A DNA stretch of 64,000 nucleotides from Streptomyces sp. yr375 (GTDB lineage Bacteria > Actinomycetota > Actinomycetes > Streptomycetales > Streptomycetaceae), in NCBI RefSeq assembly GCF_900110755.1, contig NZ_FOFF01000023.1:1-64000 (forward strand). Direction: 5' to 3'. The position numbers were made by a program, and so were the translations under genes. Every line of letters starts with the position of its first letter. Position 1 is the first letter of the stretch. Shown here piece after piece: positions 25,268 to 33,780 of this stretch. A model generated the notes under the pieces. It was given only the letters and a program-made list of their open reading frames with translations, searched no databases and had not been told where the DNA came from.

Positions 25268-25522
25268 CTAGGCCTTGGCCCGGGCCTTGCTGTCGTCGCG
25301 GTCGGTCGAACCGTCGAGGACCCAGACCAGCCCGGCGATCACAGCGAAGATCACGAGGGGGGCCGCGACATAAAGGCCCAGCGTGTCGACGACACTGAGA
25401 CCCGGGCCGGGGTCGTCGCCGTCGTCGCGGGTCAGCGCGAGGGCGGGGGACGACATGAGCAGCATCATCAGCGTCGTACCGGCGGCCAGGGCGCCGGCGC
25501 GCAGGGTGTTCTTCTTGTCCAC
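25268..25522 (-). CDS. small secreted/membrane-anchored protein
   Basis: An 84-residue protein with a signal peptide (TLRAGALAAGTTLMMLLMSS, cleavage after ALA), a short acidic linker DDGDDPGPG, one transmembrane helix (LYVAAPLVIFAVIAGLVWVL) and a charged cytoplasmic tail ending KARAKA. The layout matches small streptomycete envelope proteins of unknown function. ATG 25522 gives the classical signal peptide. There are no close co-directional partners: malQ ends 80 bp upstream, so read-through from malQ is possible. Confidence 0.7.
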   Translation of the reverse strand: MDKKNTLRAGALAAGTTLMMLLMSSPALALTRDDGDDPGPGLSVVDTLGLYVAAPLVIFAVIAGLVWVLDGSTDRDDSKARAKA

Positions 25523-25602
25523 GGTGCCAAGTTAGCGAACGGTGTCGGAGGGCGCGCGTCCGGGGTGCCGTATGAGGAGCCGTACGCGGTGCGGGGCGGG
25601 AA

Positions 25603-27723
25603 TCACACGGTGCCCCGCTCGCGCAGGACGTCGATCAGCGCCCGCAGTCTCGGCGAGGCCGCGAGCTGCTCCAGGGTGACCGGACGGCCCTCCGCGTCCG
25701 CGACGGGCAGACGCCAGTTCGGGTACTGGTCCCACGTGCCGGGGAGGTTCTGCGGGCGGCGGTCGCCGACGCCGTCCGGGAGCCAGACGCCGATCATGCG
25801 GGCGGGCGTGTGCAGCAGGAAGCGGTGGACGGCCTGCACCTCGGCCTCCTCCGAGGAACGGTCGCTGCCGCCGCCGGACCCGGCCAGCAGCCCGAGGCGG
25901 CTGAGCAGGGCCAGCCACTCCGCCGTGTCGTTGGCGGCGGCCGCGCGCTCCTCCTCCACGGGCCGGGTCAACAGGCCCAGCCGGTCGCGGAGTTCGACGT
26001 GTTCGCCGGTGAGGCGGGCGGCGGTGGACGGCAGGTCGTGGGTGGTGGCGGTGGCCAGGCAGTCGGCGCGCCAGCGGTCGGGGGGCAGCGGCTGTCCGTC
26101 GCCGTCCCAGTCCCGCTCGAACCACAGGACGGACGTACCGAGCACCCCGCGCTCGCGCAACGCCTCCCGGACGCCCGGCTCGACGGTGCCGAGGTCCTCG
26201 CCGATCACGATCGCCCCCGCCCGCGACGCCTCCAGCACCAGGACGGCGAGCATGGCCTCGGCGTCGTAACGGACGTACGTACCCTCCGTGGGCGGCTGCC
26301 CCTGCGGCACCCACCACAGCCGGAACAGGCCCATGACATGGTCGATGCGCAGCGCGCCCGCATAGCGGAAGAGGCCGCGGAGCAGTCGCCGGTAGGGCGC
26401 GTAGCCGGAATCGGCGAGCCGGTCCGGACGCCAGGGCGGCAGGCCCCAGTCCTGGCCGCGGGCGTTGAAGGCGTCCGGCGGAGCGCCGATGGACATGCCG
26501 GCGGCGAAGTACTCCTGCTGCGCCCACGCGTCCGCGCCCTCGGGGTGCACGCCGACGGCGAGATCGTGCACGATCCCGATGCCCATCCCCGCCTCGCGCG
26601 CGGCGCGCTGGGCGGCGGTGAGCTGGGTGTCGGTGAGCCAGGCGAGCCGGGAGTGGAAGTCGACGCGGGCCATCAACTCCCCGCGCGCACGGGCGGTTTC
26701 GGCGGACCGGGGGTCCCTGAGTCCCGTCGGCCACTGCTGCCACCGCGACCCGTGGACCTCGGCGAGGGCGCACCAGGTGGCGTGGTCCTCCAGGGCCTGT
26801 CCCTGCTCGGCGAGGAAGTCGCAGTAGGCGGCGCGCCGACCGGGCCCGAGCGGCACCCGGACAACGGCGTCGAGCGCCTCCCGTTTCACTTCCCATACGG
26901 CATCCCGGTCGATCAGCTCACCCTTCTCCAGCACGGCTTCCCGCAGCCGGGCGGCCCGTCCGAGAAGCGCCGCGACGCCTTCGCGGTCGTCGACGTACGC
27001 GAACTCGGGAATGTCCTCGACGCGCAGATGCACGGGGTCGGGGAACCGGCGGGAGGACGGCCGATAGGGCGACGGATCGGTCGGCGCACCGGGCACCGCG
27101 CCGGGCACGGCCGCATGCAACGGGTTGACCTGCACGAACCCGGCCCCGAGCGCCCGCCCGGCCCAGCCGGCCAGCTCCCCGAGGTCCCCCAGGTCACCCA
27201 TGCCCCAGGAGCGCCGGGAGAGGAGTGAGTACACCTGAACGAGAAGCCCGTACGACCGTCCCGTGGGCGGGGACGTGGGCGTGGGCGTGGGCAGCCGGCC
27301 CGGGGCGACGACGAGGTGGGCGCGGCCGGTCCGCCCGTCGGGCGCGGTGACCGTCAACCGATGCACCCCGAGCGGAAGCCCGTCAACCGCGTGACGGCTC
27401 TCTCCCTGCTCGGTCTCGACGAGCAGCCGAGTGCCCTCGGGAAGGGCGTCGAGCGCCTCCGCCCGGCCCCCGTCCCCGTCCTCGTCCCCGTTCCAGCACA
27501 CCACGGTCGGCGGCAGCAACCGCTCCCGCAGTTCGGCTTCCCGGGCGGCGAGCGCGTCCCGAACGGCCTCCGGGGTGCCCACGTCGACGCCGAGGGCGGC
27601 CAGCGCACGGGTGACGGCGGCGGCCGACGCCGTGACCGTACGGTCCGGGGAGGGCTGGTAGGAGGTGCCGACGCCGTGCAGCGCGGCGAGCCGGGCGAGC
27701 TCCTCTCCGGGCGGCGCGGCCAC
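25603..27723 (-). CDS. malQ: 4-alpha-glucanotransferase (amylomaltase)
   Basis: A 706-residue GH77 enzyme that transfers maltosyl and longer glucan chains between malto-oligosaccharides during glycogen/maltodextrin turnover in the cytoplasm. Catalytic residues are the nucleophile D461 (LRIDHVMGLFRLWW), acid/base E509 (VIGEDLGTV) and D563 (TTHDLPSTA). The N-terminal ~130 residues are the extra beta domain found in actinobacterial MalQ. It starts with GTG at 27723, two bases after the stop of a 59-codon gene and without a strong ribosome site of its own, so translation is probably coupled to that small gene. Confidence 0.94.
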   Translation of the reverse strand: MAAPPGEELARLAALHGVGTSYQPSPDRTVTASAAAVTRALAALGVDVGTPEAVRDALAAREAELRERLLPPTVVCWNGDEDGDGGRAEALDALPEGTRLLVETEQGESRHAVDGLPLGVHRLTVTAPDGRTGRAHLVVAPGRLPTPTPTSPPTGRSYGLLVQVYSLLSRRSWGMGDLGDLGELAGWAGRALGAGFVQVNPLHAAVPGAVPGAPTDPSPYRPSSRRFPDPVHLRVEDIPEFAYVDDREGVAALLGRAARLREAVLEKGELIDRDAVWEVKREALDAVVRVPLGPGRRAAYCDFLAEQGQALEDHATWCALAEVHGSRWQQWPTGLRDPRSAETARARGELMARVDFHSRLAWLTDTQLTAAQRAAREAGMGIGIVHDLAVGVHPEGADAWAQQEYFAAGMSIGAPPDAFNARGQDWGLPPWRPDRLADSGYAPYRRLLRGLFRYAGALRIDHVMGLFRLWWVPQGQPPTEGTYVRYDAEAMLAVLVLEASRAGAIVIGEDLGTVEPGVREALRERGVLGTSVLWFERDWDGDGQPLPPDRWRADCLATATTHDLPSTAARLTGEHVELRDRLGLLTRPVEEERAAAANDTAEWLALLSRLGLLAGSGGGSDRSSEEAEVQAVHRFLLHTPARMIGVWLPDGVGDRRPQNLPGTWDQYPNWRLPVADAEGRPVTLEQLAASPRLRALIDVLRERGTV

Positions 27724-27725
27724 CG

Positions 27726-27905
27726 CTACCGCCTCGTGGACCCGGAGTCGGCGGCGGCAAGCGGCGGCTCGCTGGTCAGCGGCTCGGCGTCGGGCAGCGG
27801 AGGTTCGCTGGTCAGCGGGGGTTCGGCACAGCTTCCTTCGGCCCGGGTCGGCTCCGCCAGACGTTTGGACTGAACCGGGAACGGGGGGTATGCCGGTGCG
27901 ACCAC
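27726..27905 (-). CDS. 59-residue small protein translationally coupled to malQ
   Basis: A minus-strand gene, GTG at 27905 to TAG at 27726-27728. AAGGAGG stands five bases before the GTG, the best ribosome site in the neighbourhood, while malQ itself begins two bases after the TAG. The product starts VAPAYPPFPVQSKRLAEP and contains a repeat: EPPLTSEPPLPDAEP is followed by PLTSEPPLAAAD, so LTSEPPL occurs twice. It is Pro/Glu-rich, has a single Cys, no membrane segment and is probably disordered. I do not recognise a family. It may be a leader peptide that sets malQ translation or a small MalQ partner. Confidence 0.65.
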   Translation of the reverse strand: MVAPAYPPFPVQSKRLAEPTRAEGSCAEPPLTSEPPLPDAEPLTSEPPLAAADSGSTRR

Positions 27906-28186
27906 AGTGGCCTCCTTGTGGGGGGTACGGCGTCGGTTACCACTACCGCAGGCCTACCCAGCGAGCGCGATGACAGACGTCCGACGAACGTCCGTCATCG
28001 CAACACACGCTGCCATAACCTCGCTCGACCCGCTCAGAACCGACAGACCAGCAGACCGGCAGACCAGCGGCCCGGCCGAACTATTCGGTTGACCGGGCCA
28101 CGGGGCCGACGCTGCACTGTGGCGGGCAACCATGAGGCGTGGTGGCGTTTGTTTCGGATTCCGGGGAGGCGGCGGCAGTGGCAGCG

Positions 28187-29422
28187 ATGGAGATTCGTCC
28201 CACGACCGACGAGGATCGCGAGGTCTTCGTCGACACGCTCCATGCCGCGTTCGGGCGCTTCCCGGAGACGCCGGGCGAGGGCGGCGGCGGGGTCTGGTGG
28301 GCGGCGCTCGAAGCGGACCGCTGTCTGCTCGCCGTGACGGCGGACGGGCGGCCCGTCGGCACCGCCGGTGCGTACTCGTTCGAGCTCACCCTGCCCGGTG
28401 AGATCCTCGCCCCGGCCGCCGGGGTGAGCTTCGTCGGCGTCCTGCCCTCGCACCGGCGTCGGGGCGTGCTCAGCGCGATGATGCGGCACCAGCTCACCGA
28501 ACTGCGGGCCCGAGGGGAGTACCTCTCCGTGCTGCTGGCCTCCGAGGCCCCGATCTACCAGAGGTACGGCTACGGACCGGCGACCTACACGCAACGCCTG
28601 ACGGTGCCGCGGAGGCAGGCCGCCCTCGTCCTCCCCCGGACTCGCGAAACGACCGACACCGCAGCGACCGTCCTGGACCCCGGCACGATCGAGGTGCTGC
28701 GGCGGGCCGAGTGCGGCGAGATCCTGGAGGCGGTCTACGACCGGTACCGCCGCGCACAGCCCGGCGCGCTGTCCCGGCCGCACCGCTGGTGGGCGTCGGG
28801 CGCGGGGCAGCCCCCGATCGCTCCGGCCCCGCGCTACGTCGCCGTCCACCGTGACGTCGACGGCGTCCCGGACGGCTACGCCAGCTACTCGATCGGCGAA
28901 GCCGACACCCTGACGGTCGACGAGACCATCGCCGCCGACGACGCCGTCTTCACGGCCCTGGCCCGGTTCGTACTCGGACACGACCTCGTCTCGCAGGTCG
29001 TGTTCAAGCACTTCCCGCCGGGCCACCCGCTGCGCTGGCAGCTCGCGGACTTCCGCGCCGGCCAGGTCAGCGGCGACACCGACTGGCTCTGGGTACGGCT
29101 GCTGGACATCCCGGGCGCGCTGACCGCGCGCGGCTGGTGCACGGACGGCGAGCTCGTCCTCGACGTCGACGACCCGTTCCTCGGCGAGCGCAGCCGCCAC
29201 CTGCTGACCGTCCGGGACGGCAAGGCCGACTGCGTCCCGACGGACCGCGCCCCCGACCTCTCCCTGGACGTGAGCGACCTCGGCTCGATCTACCTGGGCG
29301 GCACCACCCCGAGCACCCTCGTCCGCGCCGGCCACATCACGGCCCACCACCCAAGCGCGCCCAGCCTCGCCGACACCCTCTTCCACACCGCCGTCCCCCC
29401 ACACTGCCTGCACTGGTTCTGA
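28187..29422 (+). CDS. Eis-like GNAT N-acetyltransferase
   Basis: A 411-residue protein of the Eis family (two GNAT domains plus a sterol-carrier-like C-terminal domain). The acetyl-CoA P-loop is VLPSHRRRGVLSAMM, and the conserved catalytic tyrosine is in APIYQRYGYGPAT. The protein ends exactly in HWF; in Eis the C-terminal phenylalanine carboxylate acts as the general base, so the terminus looks functional. Relatives acetylate aminoglycosides at several positions or protein lysines. The frame allows GTG starts at 28139 and 28142; ATG 28187 gives the usual MEIRPTTDEDRE start. It is divergent from the malQ leader gene across ~280 bp. Confidence 0.85.
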   Translation: MEIRPTTDEDREVFVDTLHAAFGRFPETPGEGGGGVWWAALEADRCLLAVTADGRPVGTAGAYSFELTLPGEILAPAAGVSFVGVLPSHRRRGVLSAMMRHQLTELRARGEYLSVLLASEAPIYQRYGYGPATYTQRLTVPRRQAALVLPRTRETTDTAATVLDPGTIEVLRRAECGEILEAVYDRYRRAQPGALSRPHRWWASGAGQPPIAPAPRYVAVHRDVDGVPDGYASYSIGEADTLTVDETIAADDAVFTALARFVLGHDLVSQVVFKHFPPGHPLRWQLADFRAGQVSGDTDWLWVRLLDIPGALTARGWCTDGELVLDVDDPFLGERSRHLLTVRDGKADCVPTDRAPDLSLDVSDLGSIYLGGTTPSTLVRAGHITAHHPSAPSLADTLFHTAVPPHCLHWF

Positions 29423-29491
29423 CGGCAGGCGGGGCGCACCCGCGCAAGGCTCGCGTGAACCGGCTGCCCGGGGCGGGGCGATAGACAGGTT

Positions 29492-30109
29492 GTGAGACTG
29501 TTCCGCCCCGTGAGGGGCCACCGGGAGAGTGATACGGACGCGGCGCTGCTGCGGGCCGTGGCGGGTGGGGACGCGGCCGCGCTGGGCGCGCTGTACGACC
29601 GGCATGCCGGGTGGCTGCACGCTCGCCTGACGCGGCGTTGCGCCGATCCCGAGGTGGTGCGGGAGGTGTTGCAGGACACCTTCGTGACCGTGTGGCGGTC
29701 AGCCGGCGGGCACCGGGGTGAGGAGGCCGGCGGGTGGTTGTGGACCGTCGCCGCCCGGCGGCTCGTCGACGCGCGGCGGGTGCAGGAGCGGGCCGACCGG
29801 GTCGAGGCGGCACGGGTCGAGGACTGGCCGTCGCCGGTCGCCGCCTCCGCCGAGGAACGGGTGCTGGCCGGGCTGGAGTTCGGCGATGTCGGCACCGCCC
29901 TGGACCGGATCTCGCCCGAGCTGCGCGAGGTGCTGCGCGCGACCGTCGTCGACGGGCTGACGACCCGGGAGGCGGCCCGGCTGCTCGGCATCCCCGAGGG
30001 CACCGTCAAGACCCGAGCGATGCGCGCCCGCGCCGAACTCCGCGCCGCGCTCGCCCAGTTGAACCCCAACCCGAACCCGAATACCCATCCCTCGGGAGGT
30101 CCGGCATGA
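29492..30109 (+). CDS. ECF-type RNA polymerase sigma factor
   Basis: A 205-residue group IV sigma factor. Region 2 (ALYDRHAGWLHARLTRR ... VLQDTFVTVWRSA) binds the -10 element and core polymerase, and region 4 (LREVLRATVVDGLTTREAAR ... GIPEGTVKTRAMRAR) is the -35 helix-turn-helix. There is no extra C-terminal domain, only a short Asn-Pro repeat NPNPNPN. Its stop overlaps the ATG of the zinc-finger anti-sigma gene by 4 bp, the standard arrangement for a sigma/anti-sigma pair. It starts five genes that overlap throughout. GTG 29492 is the first start that keeps all of region 2. Confidence 0.92.
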   Translation: MRLFRPVRGHRESDTDAALLRAVAGGDAAALGALYDRHAGWLHARLTRRCADPEVVREVLQDTFVTVWRSAGGHRGEEAGGWLWTVAARRLVDARRVQERADRVEAARVEDWPSPVAASAEERVLAGLEFGDVGTALDRISPELREVLRATVVDGLTTREAARLLGIPEGTVKTRAMRARAELRAALAQLNPNPNPNTHPSGGPA

Positions 30110-30972
30110 GCCTGGCCCAGAACTGGCACACGTCCGACGACCTCGCCGCCCGCTACGCCGACGGCACCCTCCCGGAAGCCGACGCCTGGTCCCTGGAGAA
30201 GCATCTGGAGCGGTGCGCAGCGTGCGCCGAGCGCGTCTCCGCAGCCGTACGGCAGTCGCCCGCGGCGGGAGTGGTGCTGGCGGAGGTGCGGGCGACGGTG
30301 CTGAGGGAGGTGCGGGAGGTCACCCCCCGCGCCCACCCGCCGTTCTCCTTCCTCACCCGCGCCCTCTGGGCCGCCGGACCCGCCCTGCGCGGTGCCTGGC
30401 TGCCCGCGCTCCTGCTCGTCGCCCTCGGTGCGCTCGCCCTGTCGTACGGGGCCGGGGTCGACGGGTCGTGGCCGTTGCTGCTGGCGCTCGCGCCTGTCGT
30501 GCCCGTCGCCGGGGTCGCCGTCTCCTACGGGGTGCACGCCGATCCGCTGCACGAGATCGCGGCGGCCACGACCTCCGGGGGGCTGCGGCTGATGCTGACG
30601 CGGACGACCGCCGTCCTCGCCGTCAGCCTGCCGCTGCTGACCCTCACCGGTCTGCTGCTGCCCGCCTCCGGTGCTCCGGGCGCCGCCGCCTGGCTGCTGC
30701 CGGGGCTCGCGCTGACGCTGGCCTCGCTGACGCTGGCCGGGTGGGTCGGCTGCCGGACCGCCACCGCGCTGACGGGCGGGGGCTGGCTGGCCGCCGTCCT
30801 CGTCCCGGCGCTGGCCGCCCCCGACGGGCCCGCGCTCGCCGGGCTGGCCGCGCAGCTCGACCGCTGCCTCGACGGCCCCCTCGCCCAGGGCACTTGGGGA
30901 GCCGCGGCCGTGCTGTGTGCCGGACTGCTGGCCACCCGCCGTTCCGCCTACGACCGCCTGGAGAAGCCGTGA
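30106..30972 (+). CDS. zinc-finger anti-sigma factor fused to a polytopic membrane domain
   Basis: A 288-residue protein with an N-terminal ZAS-type zinc-finger domain, H33-x3-C37-x2-C40 (EKHLERCAACAERV), that should bind and inhibit the sigma factor encoded just upstream. From residue ~85 it continues into about six membrane helices (AWLPALLLVALGALALSYG, WPLLLALAPVVPVAGVAVSY and so on) resembling an ABC-2 permease body rather than the single helix usual in anti-sigma factors. Adjacent genes encode an ABC ATPase and another permease, so this subunit may couple sigma release to transporter state. It overlaps both neighbours by 4 bp. Confidence 0.82.
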   Translation: MSLAQNWHTSDDLAARYADGTLPEADAWSLEKHLERCAACAERVSAAVRQSPAAGVVLAEVRATVLREVREVTPRAHPPFSFLTRALWAAGPALRGAWLPALLLVALGALALSYGAGVDGSWPLLLALAPVVPVAGVAVSYGVHADPLHEIAAATTSGGLRLMLTRTTAVLAVSLPLLTLTGLLLPASGAPGAAAWLLPGLALTLASLTLAGWVGCRTATALTGGGWLAAVLVPALAAPDGPALAGLAAQLDRCLDGPLAQGTWGAAAVLCAGLLATRRSAYDRLEKP

Positions 30973-31784
30973 GCACGACAAGCGCGACCCACACGATACG
31001 AGTGAGCGGACTGCGCGTCCGGCACCGCAGGACCGTCGCCCTCGACGGCGTCGACCTCGACCTCGGTCTCGGCGTGCACGGGCTGCTCGGTCCGAACGGG
31101 GCCGGGAAGACGTCCCTGATCCGGGTCCTGGCGACCGTCGCGCAGCCGTCCGCCGGGCGGGTGGAGCTGCTCGGCGAGGACGTCGGCGAACCGTCCCGGC
31201 GCGGCACGGTCCGGGCCCGACTCGGTTATCTGCCGCAGGAGTTCGGCTACTACCCGGGCTTCACGGTGCGCGAGTTCGTCGCCTACGTGGCCTGGCTGAA
31301 GGACATGCCCGCCGCGGACACCCCGGCCGCCGTCGCCCGCGCCGTCGAACGCGTCGGCCTCGGCGACCGTGCCGACGTGAAGGTGAAGACGCTGTCCGGC
31401 GGCATGATCCGCCGGGTCGGCATCGCCCAGGCCATCGTCAACGAGCCGGAGCTCCTGCTCCTCGACGAGCCGACCGCGGGCCTCGACCCCGAGCAGCGCG
31501 TCGAGTTCCGCGCGCTGCTGCGCGAACTGGGCACCCGCGCCACGGTCGTCGTCTCCACCCACCTGGTGGAGGACGTGGCCGCCGCCTGCACGGAGGTCAC
31601 CCTCCTGGACGCGGGCCGGGTCGCCTACCAGGGCACCCCCGCGTCCCTGACCAAGCTGGGCGAGGCAACGGAGACCCAGGGGGCCGAGGCAGCGGACGGC
31701 TTCGGCGACAACCCCGTCGAGCGCGGCTACCTGGCCGCCCTGCGCGCCCACCGCGCCCCGACCACGGTGGAGACGGCGCGATGA
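30969..31784 (+). CDS. ABC transporter ATP-binding protein
   Basis: A 271-residue ABC ATPase of the ABC-2 exporter class. Walker A is GPNGAGKTS (residues 41-49), the Q-loop is GYLPQEFGYYPGFTV, the signature is LSGGM, Walker B is LLLLDEPTAGLD, and the H-loop is STHLVED. It energises the membrane proteins encoded on either side. GTG 30969 overlaps the stop of the anti-sigma gene, and its own stop overlaps the next ATG, all by 4 bp. The family exports drugs, peptides or lipids; the substrate is not evident. Confidence 0.92.
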   Translation: MSTTSATHTIRVSGLRVRHRRTVALDGVDLDLGLGVHGLLGPNGAGKTSLIRVLATVAQPSAGRVELLGEDVGEPSRRGTVRARLGYLPQEFGYYPGFTVREFVAYVAWLKDMPAADTPAAVARAVERVGLGDRADVKVKTLSGGMIRRVGIAQAIVNEPELLLLDEPTAGLDPEQRVEFRALLRELGTRATVVVSTHLVEDVAAACTEVTLLDAGRVAYQGTPASLTKLGEATETQGAEAADGFGDNPVERGYLAALRAHRAPTTVETAR

Positions 31785-33112
31785 CGCTCGTGGCGGAGCC
31801 GAAGACGGCGCGGCGGGCGCTCGCGCATCCGCTGTGCGCCGAGGCGACCCGTGGGCTCGCGCCCTGGGCGGGCGTCGCCGCCTTCCTCGTCCCGGCCGTG
31901 CTGCTGGCCGCCACGGCGGACCGCTGGCAGGGCGGCTGGGCCGAGACCCGGTCCGAGGTGCACGGCGTGCTGCTGGTCCTCGTGCCGCTCGCGGCGGCCG
32001 TGGGCTGCGTGCGGGGCGGGCGGGAGCGGCGGCGCGGCACGCAGGAGTTGTGGGGGACGGCCGTCCGCGGACCGCTGGCCCGGCTGCTCGCGGCGGCGCT
32101 GCCGCCCGCGCTGTGGGTGGCGGCCGGGTATCTGCTCGCCGCGGCCGGGGCGCTCCTCGCCACCTGGCCGTACGCCCGCGGCGACCGGCCGTACCTGGAC
32201 CTGCTGCCGACGGACGCGGTGGTCCTGGTGGCCGCCGCGCTGGCCGGCCATGTCGTGGGGCGGCTGGTCGCATGGCGGGCCGCGGCGCCGTTGCTGGCGG
32301 TGGGCGGGTATCTCGGTCTGGCCCAGTCCGGGCAGCCGGGCTCGGGCTCCGGGCGCTACCTCGACCCGGCGCTGCCCGTCGCGGAGGGGCTGGTTCCGGT
32401 GGGGTGGCAGCCGACGGCGATGGCCGTGTGGACGGCCGGGCTCGCGGTCTCCGCGGTGCTGGCGTACGCGGCCCGGCGCAGGTACACCGCGCTGCTGCCG
32501 CTGGCGGCGGCGACGGCCGCGGGCGCGCTGCTGGCGCAGACCGGGCCCGGACCGTGGCGCACGAACCCGGCCGGGCACGGCCAGGTGTGCGCCACCTCGA
32601 CCTCGCCGCAGATCTGTGTGAACGACCGCTACAAGGACCTGTTGCCGCAGGTCACAAAGGCGCTGTCGGGGATCACCGGCCGCCTGGAGGGCGTACGGAA
32701 CCTGCCGGTCCGGTTCGAGGACCGTCCCGGCGAACCGGGCGACGGCGAGGTGCGGCTTCCGATGCTGACGCCGTTCGGCCGGTCGGTCGTACGGGGTCGG
32801 CTGACCGATCCGGAGCAGTACGCGTGGGAGGCGGTGATGGCGCTGGAGGGTCGTGACGACTGCCGTGAGCTGACCGCGCGTGTGCGCCCGGCGGACGACG
32901 CCGTCATCGCCTACCTCGCGCCGAGCCCCAGCCAGGACTACTTCGACGGTCTGGACGCGAAGGGCACCGCCGCCGAGCGCGCCGGGCTCAAGGAGCGGCA
33001 GGCGGCCCGGGCCCGGCTGGCGTCGATGGGCGCCGACGAACGTCGGACCTGGCTGTCGGCCTACTTCGCGACGGCCGGCGACTGCGACCCGAGCGGGGTG
33101 CCCGCCCTGTGA
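31781..33112 (+). CDS. ABC-2-like membrane protein with extracytoplasmic domain
   Basis: A 443-residue protein with about six transmembrane helices in the first ~270 residues (APWAGVAAFLVPAVLLA onward), then a soluble C-terminal region of ~170 residues containing CATSTSPQICVNDRY and later DDCREL and GDCDPSG cysteines. Four or more cysteines in an apparently external region suggest disulfides. It is likely the permease partner of the ATPase upstream, with an added exported domain that may contact the substrate or signal. It overlaps both neighbours by 4 bp. I do not recognise the C-terminal domain. Confidence 0.72.
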   Translation: MTLVAEPKTARRALAHPLCAEATRGLAPWAGVAAFLVPAVLLAATADRWQGGWAETRSEVHGVLLVLVPLAAAVGCVRGGRERRRGTQELWGTAVRGPLARLLAAALPPALWVAAGYLLAAAGALLATWPYARGDRPYLDLLPTDAVVLVAAALAGHVVGRLVAWRAAAPLLAVGGYLGLAQSGQPGSGSGRYLDPALPVAEGLVPVGWQPTAMAVWTAGLAVSAVLAYAARRRYTALLPLAAATAAGALLAQTGPGPWRTNPAGHGQVCATSTSPQICVNDRYKDLLPQVTKALSGITGRLEGVRNLPVRFEDRPGEPGDGEVRLPMLTPFGRSVVRGRLTDPEQYAWEAVMALEGRDDCRELTARVRPADDAVIAYLAPSPSQDYFDGLDAKGTAAERAGLKERQAARARLASMGADERRTWLSAYFATAGDCDPSGVPAL

Positions 33113-33687
33113 GCCCCCGCCTCTTCGCCTCGACGTCCGGCCTCCGCCTCTACGCCCGCTCCCGCACTGTTCCCCGCACCCTCGTCCTGCTCACCGTGAC
33201 CTGCGTGTTCGCCGGGTGGGCGGCGCACCGGACGGGCGATGCGGAGCTGGATCCGGGGCGGGCGACGCCGGTCGCGACCCTGGCGGCCCTGGCGGCCGCC
33301 GCGTTGATCGGCGCGAGCCTGTACGCCCCGTCCCACGAGCTGGACCGTACGGCGGTACGCCCCTGGTGGCCCCGGCGGCTGGCCCACCTGCTCGCCCTGA
33401 CGGCCGTCGCGGCCCTCATGGCCGCACTCCTGCCGCTCGCCCCTGCCGCCGCGCTCCGCGATCTGCTGGGCTGCGTCGGCCTCACGGCGACCGCGGCCGT
33501 CCTGTTCGGCGCCCGGCTGAGCTGGCTGCCCGCGTCCTGCTATGTCGGCGCGATGTGCCTCGCGTCGGGCGGGGTGCACGGGTGGGCGGTCACGGTGTGG
33601 GCGTGGCCGGCGGCGGGGGCCGCGTTCGCGCTCGGCGCGGCGCTGTACGCGGTACAGGGGGCGCGGCCCGAGGACTCGCGCGACTGA
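33109..33687 (+). CDS. hypothetical membrane protein, last gene of the ECF-ABC operon
   Basis: A 192-residue protein with five or six hydrophobic helices (TLVLLTVTCVFAGWAAH, TPVATLAALAAAALIGASLY, AHLLALTAVAALMAALLP and others). It begins GTG, overlapping the stop of the preceding gene by 4 bp, so it belongs to the same transcript. No catalytic motif is visible. It probably completes the ABC-2-type transporter. A bidirectional hairpin at 33722-33760 ends the operon. Confidence 0.7.
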   Translation: MSPRLFASTSGLRLYARSRTVPRTLVLLTVTCVFAGWAAHRTGDAELDPGRATPVATLAALAAAALIGASLYAPSHELDRTAVRPWWPRRLAHLLALTAVAALMAALLPLAPAAALRDLLGCVGLTATAAVLFGARLSWLPASCYVGAMCLASGGVHGWAVTVWAWPAAGAAFALGAALYAVQGARPEDSRD

Positions 33688-33721
33688 GTTCTCGGGCCCG
33701 GGAGCGGGTCGTCCCGAAGGG

Positions 33722-33760
33722 CCCCGTGGCTGGGCTGGCTGGGGCGGGGGTGCCACGGGG
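33722..33760. terminator. bidirectional terminator
   Basis: Arms CCCCGTGGC (33722-33730) and GCCACGGGG (33752-33760) with a 21-nt GC-rich loop, between the convergent ABC operon and the HNH endonuclease gene. Confidence 0.6.
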
Positions 33761-33780
33761 TATGCAAAAGCCCGGGTCGG

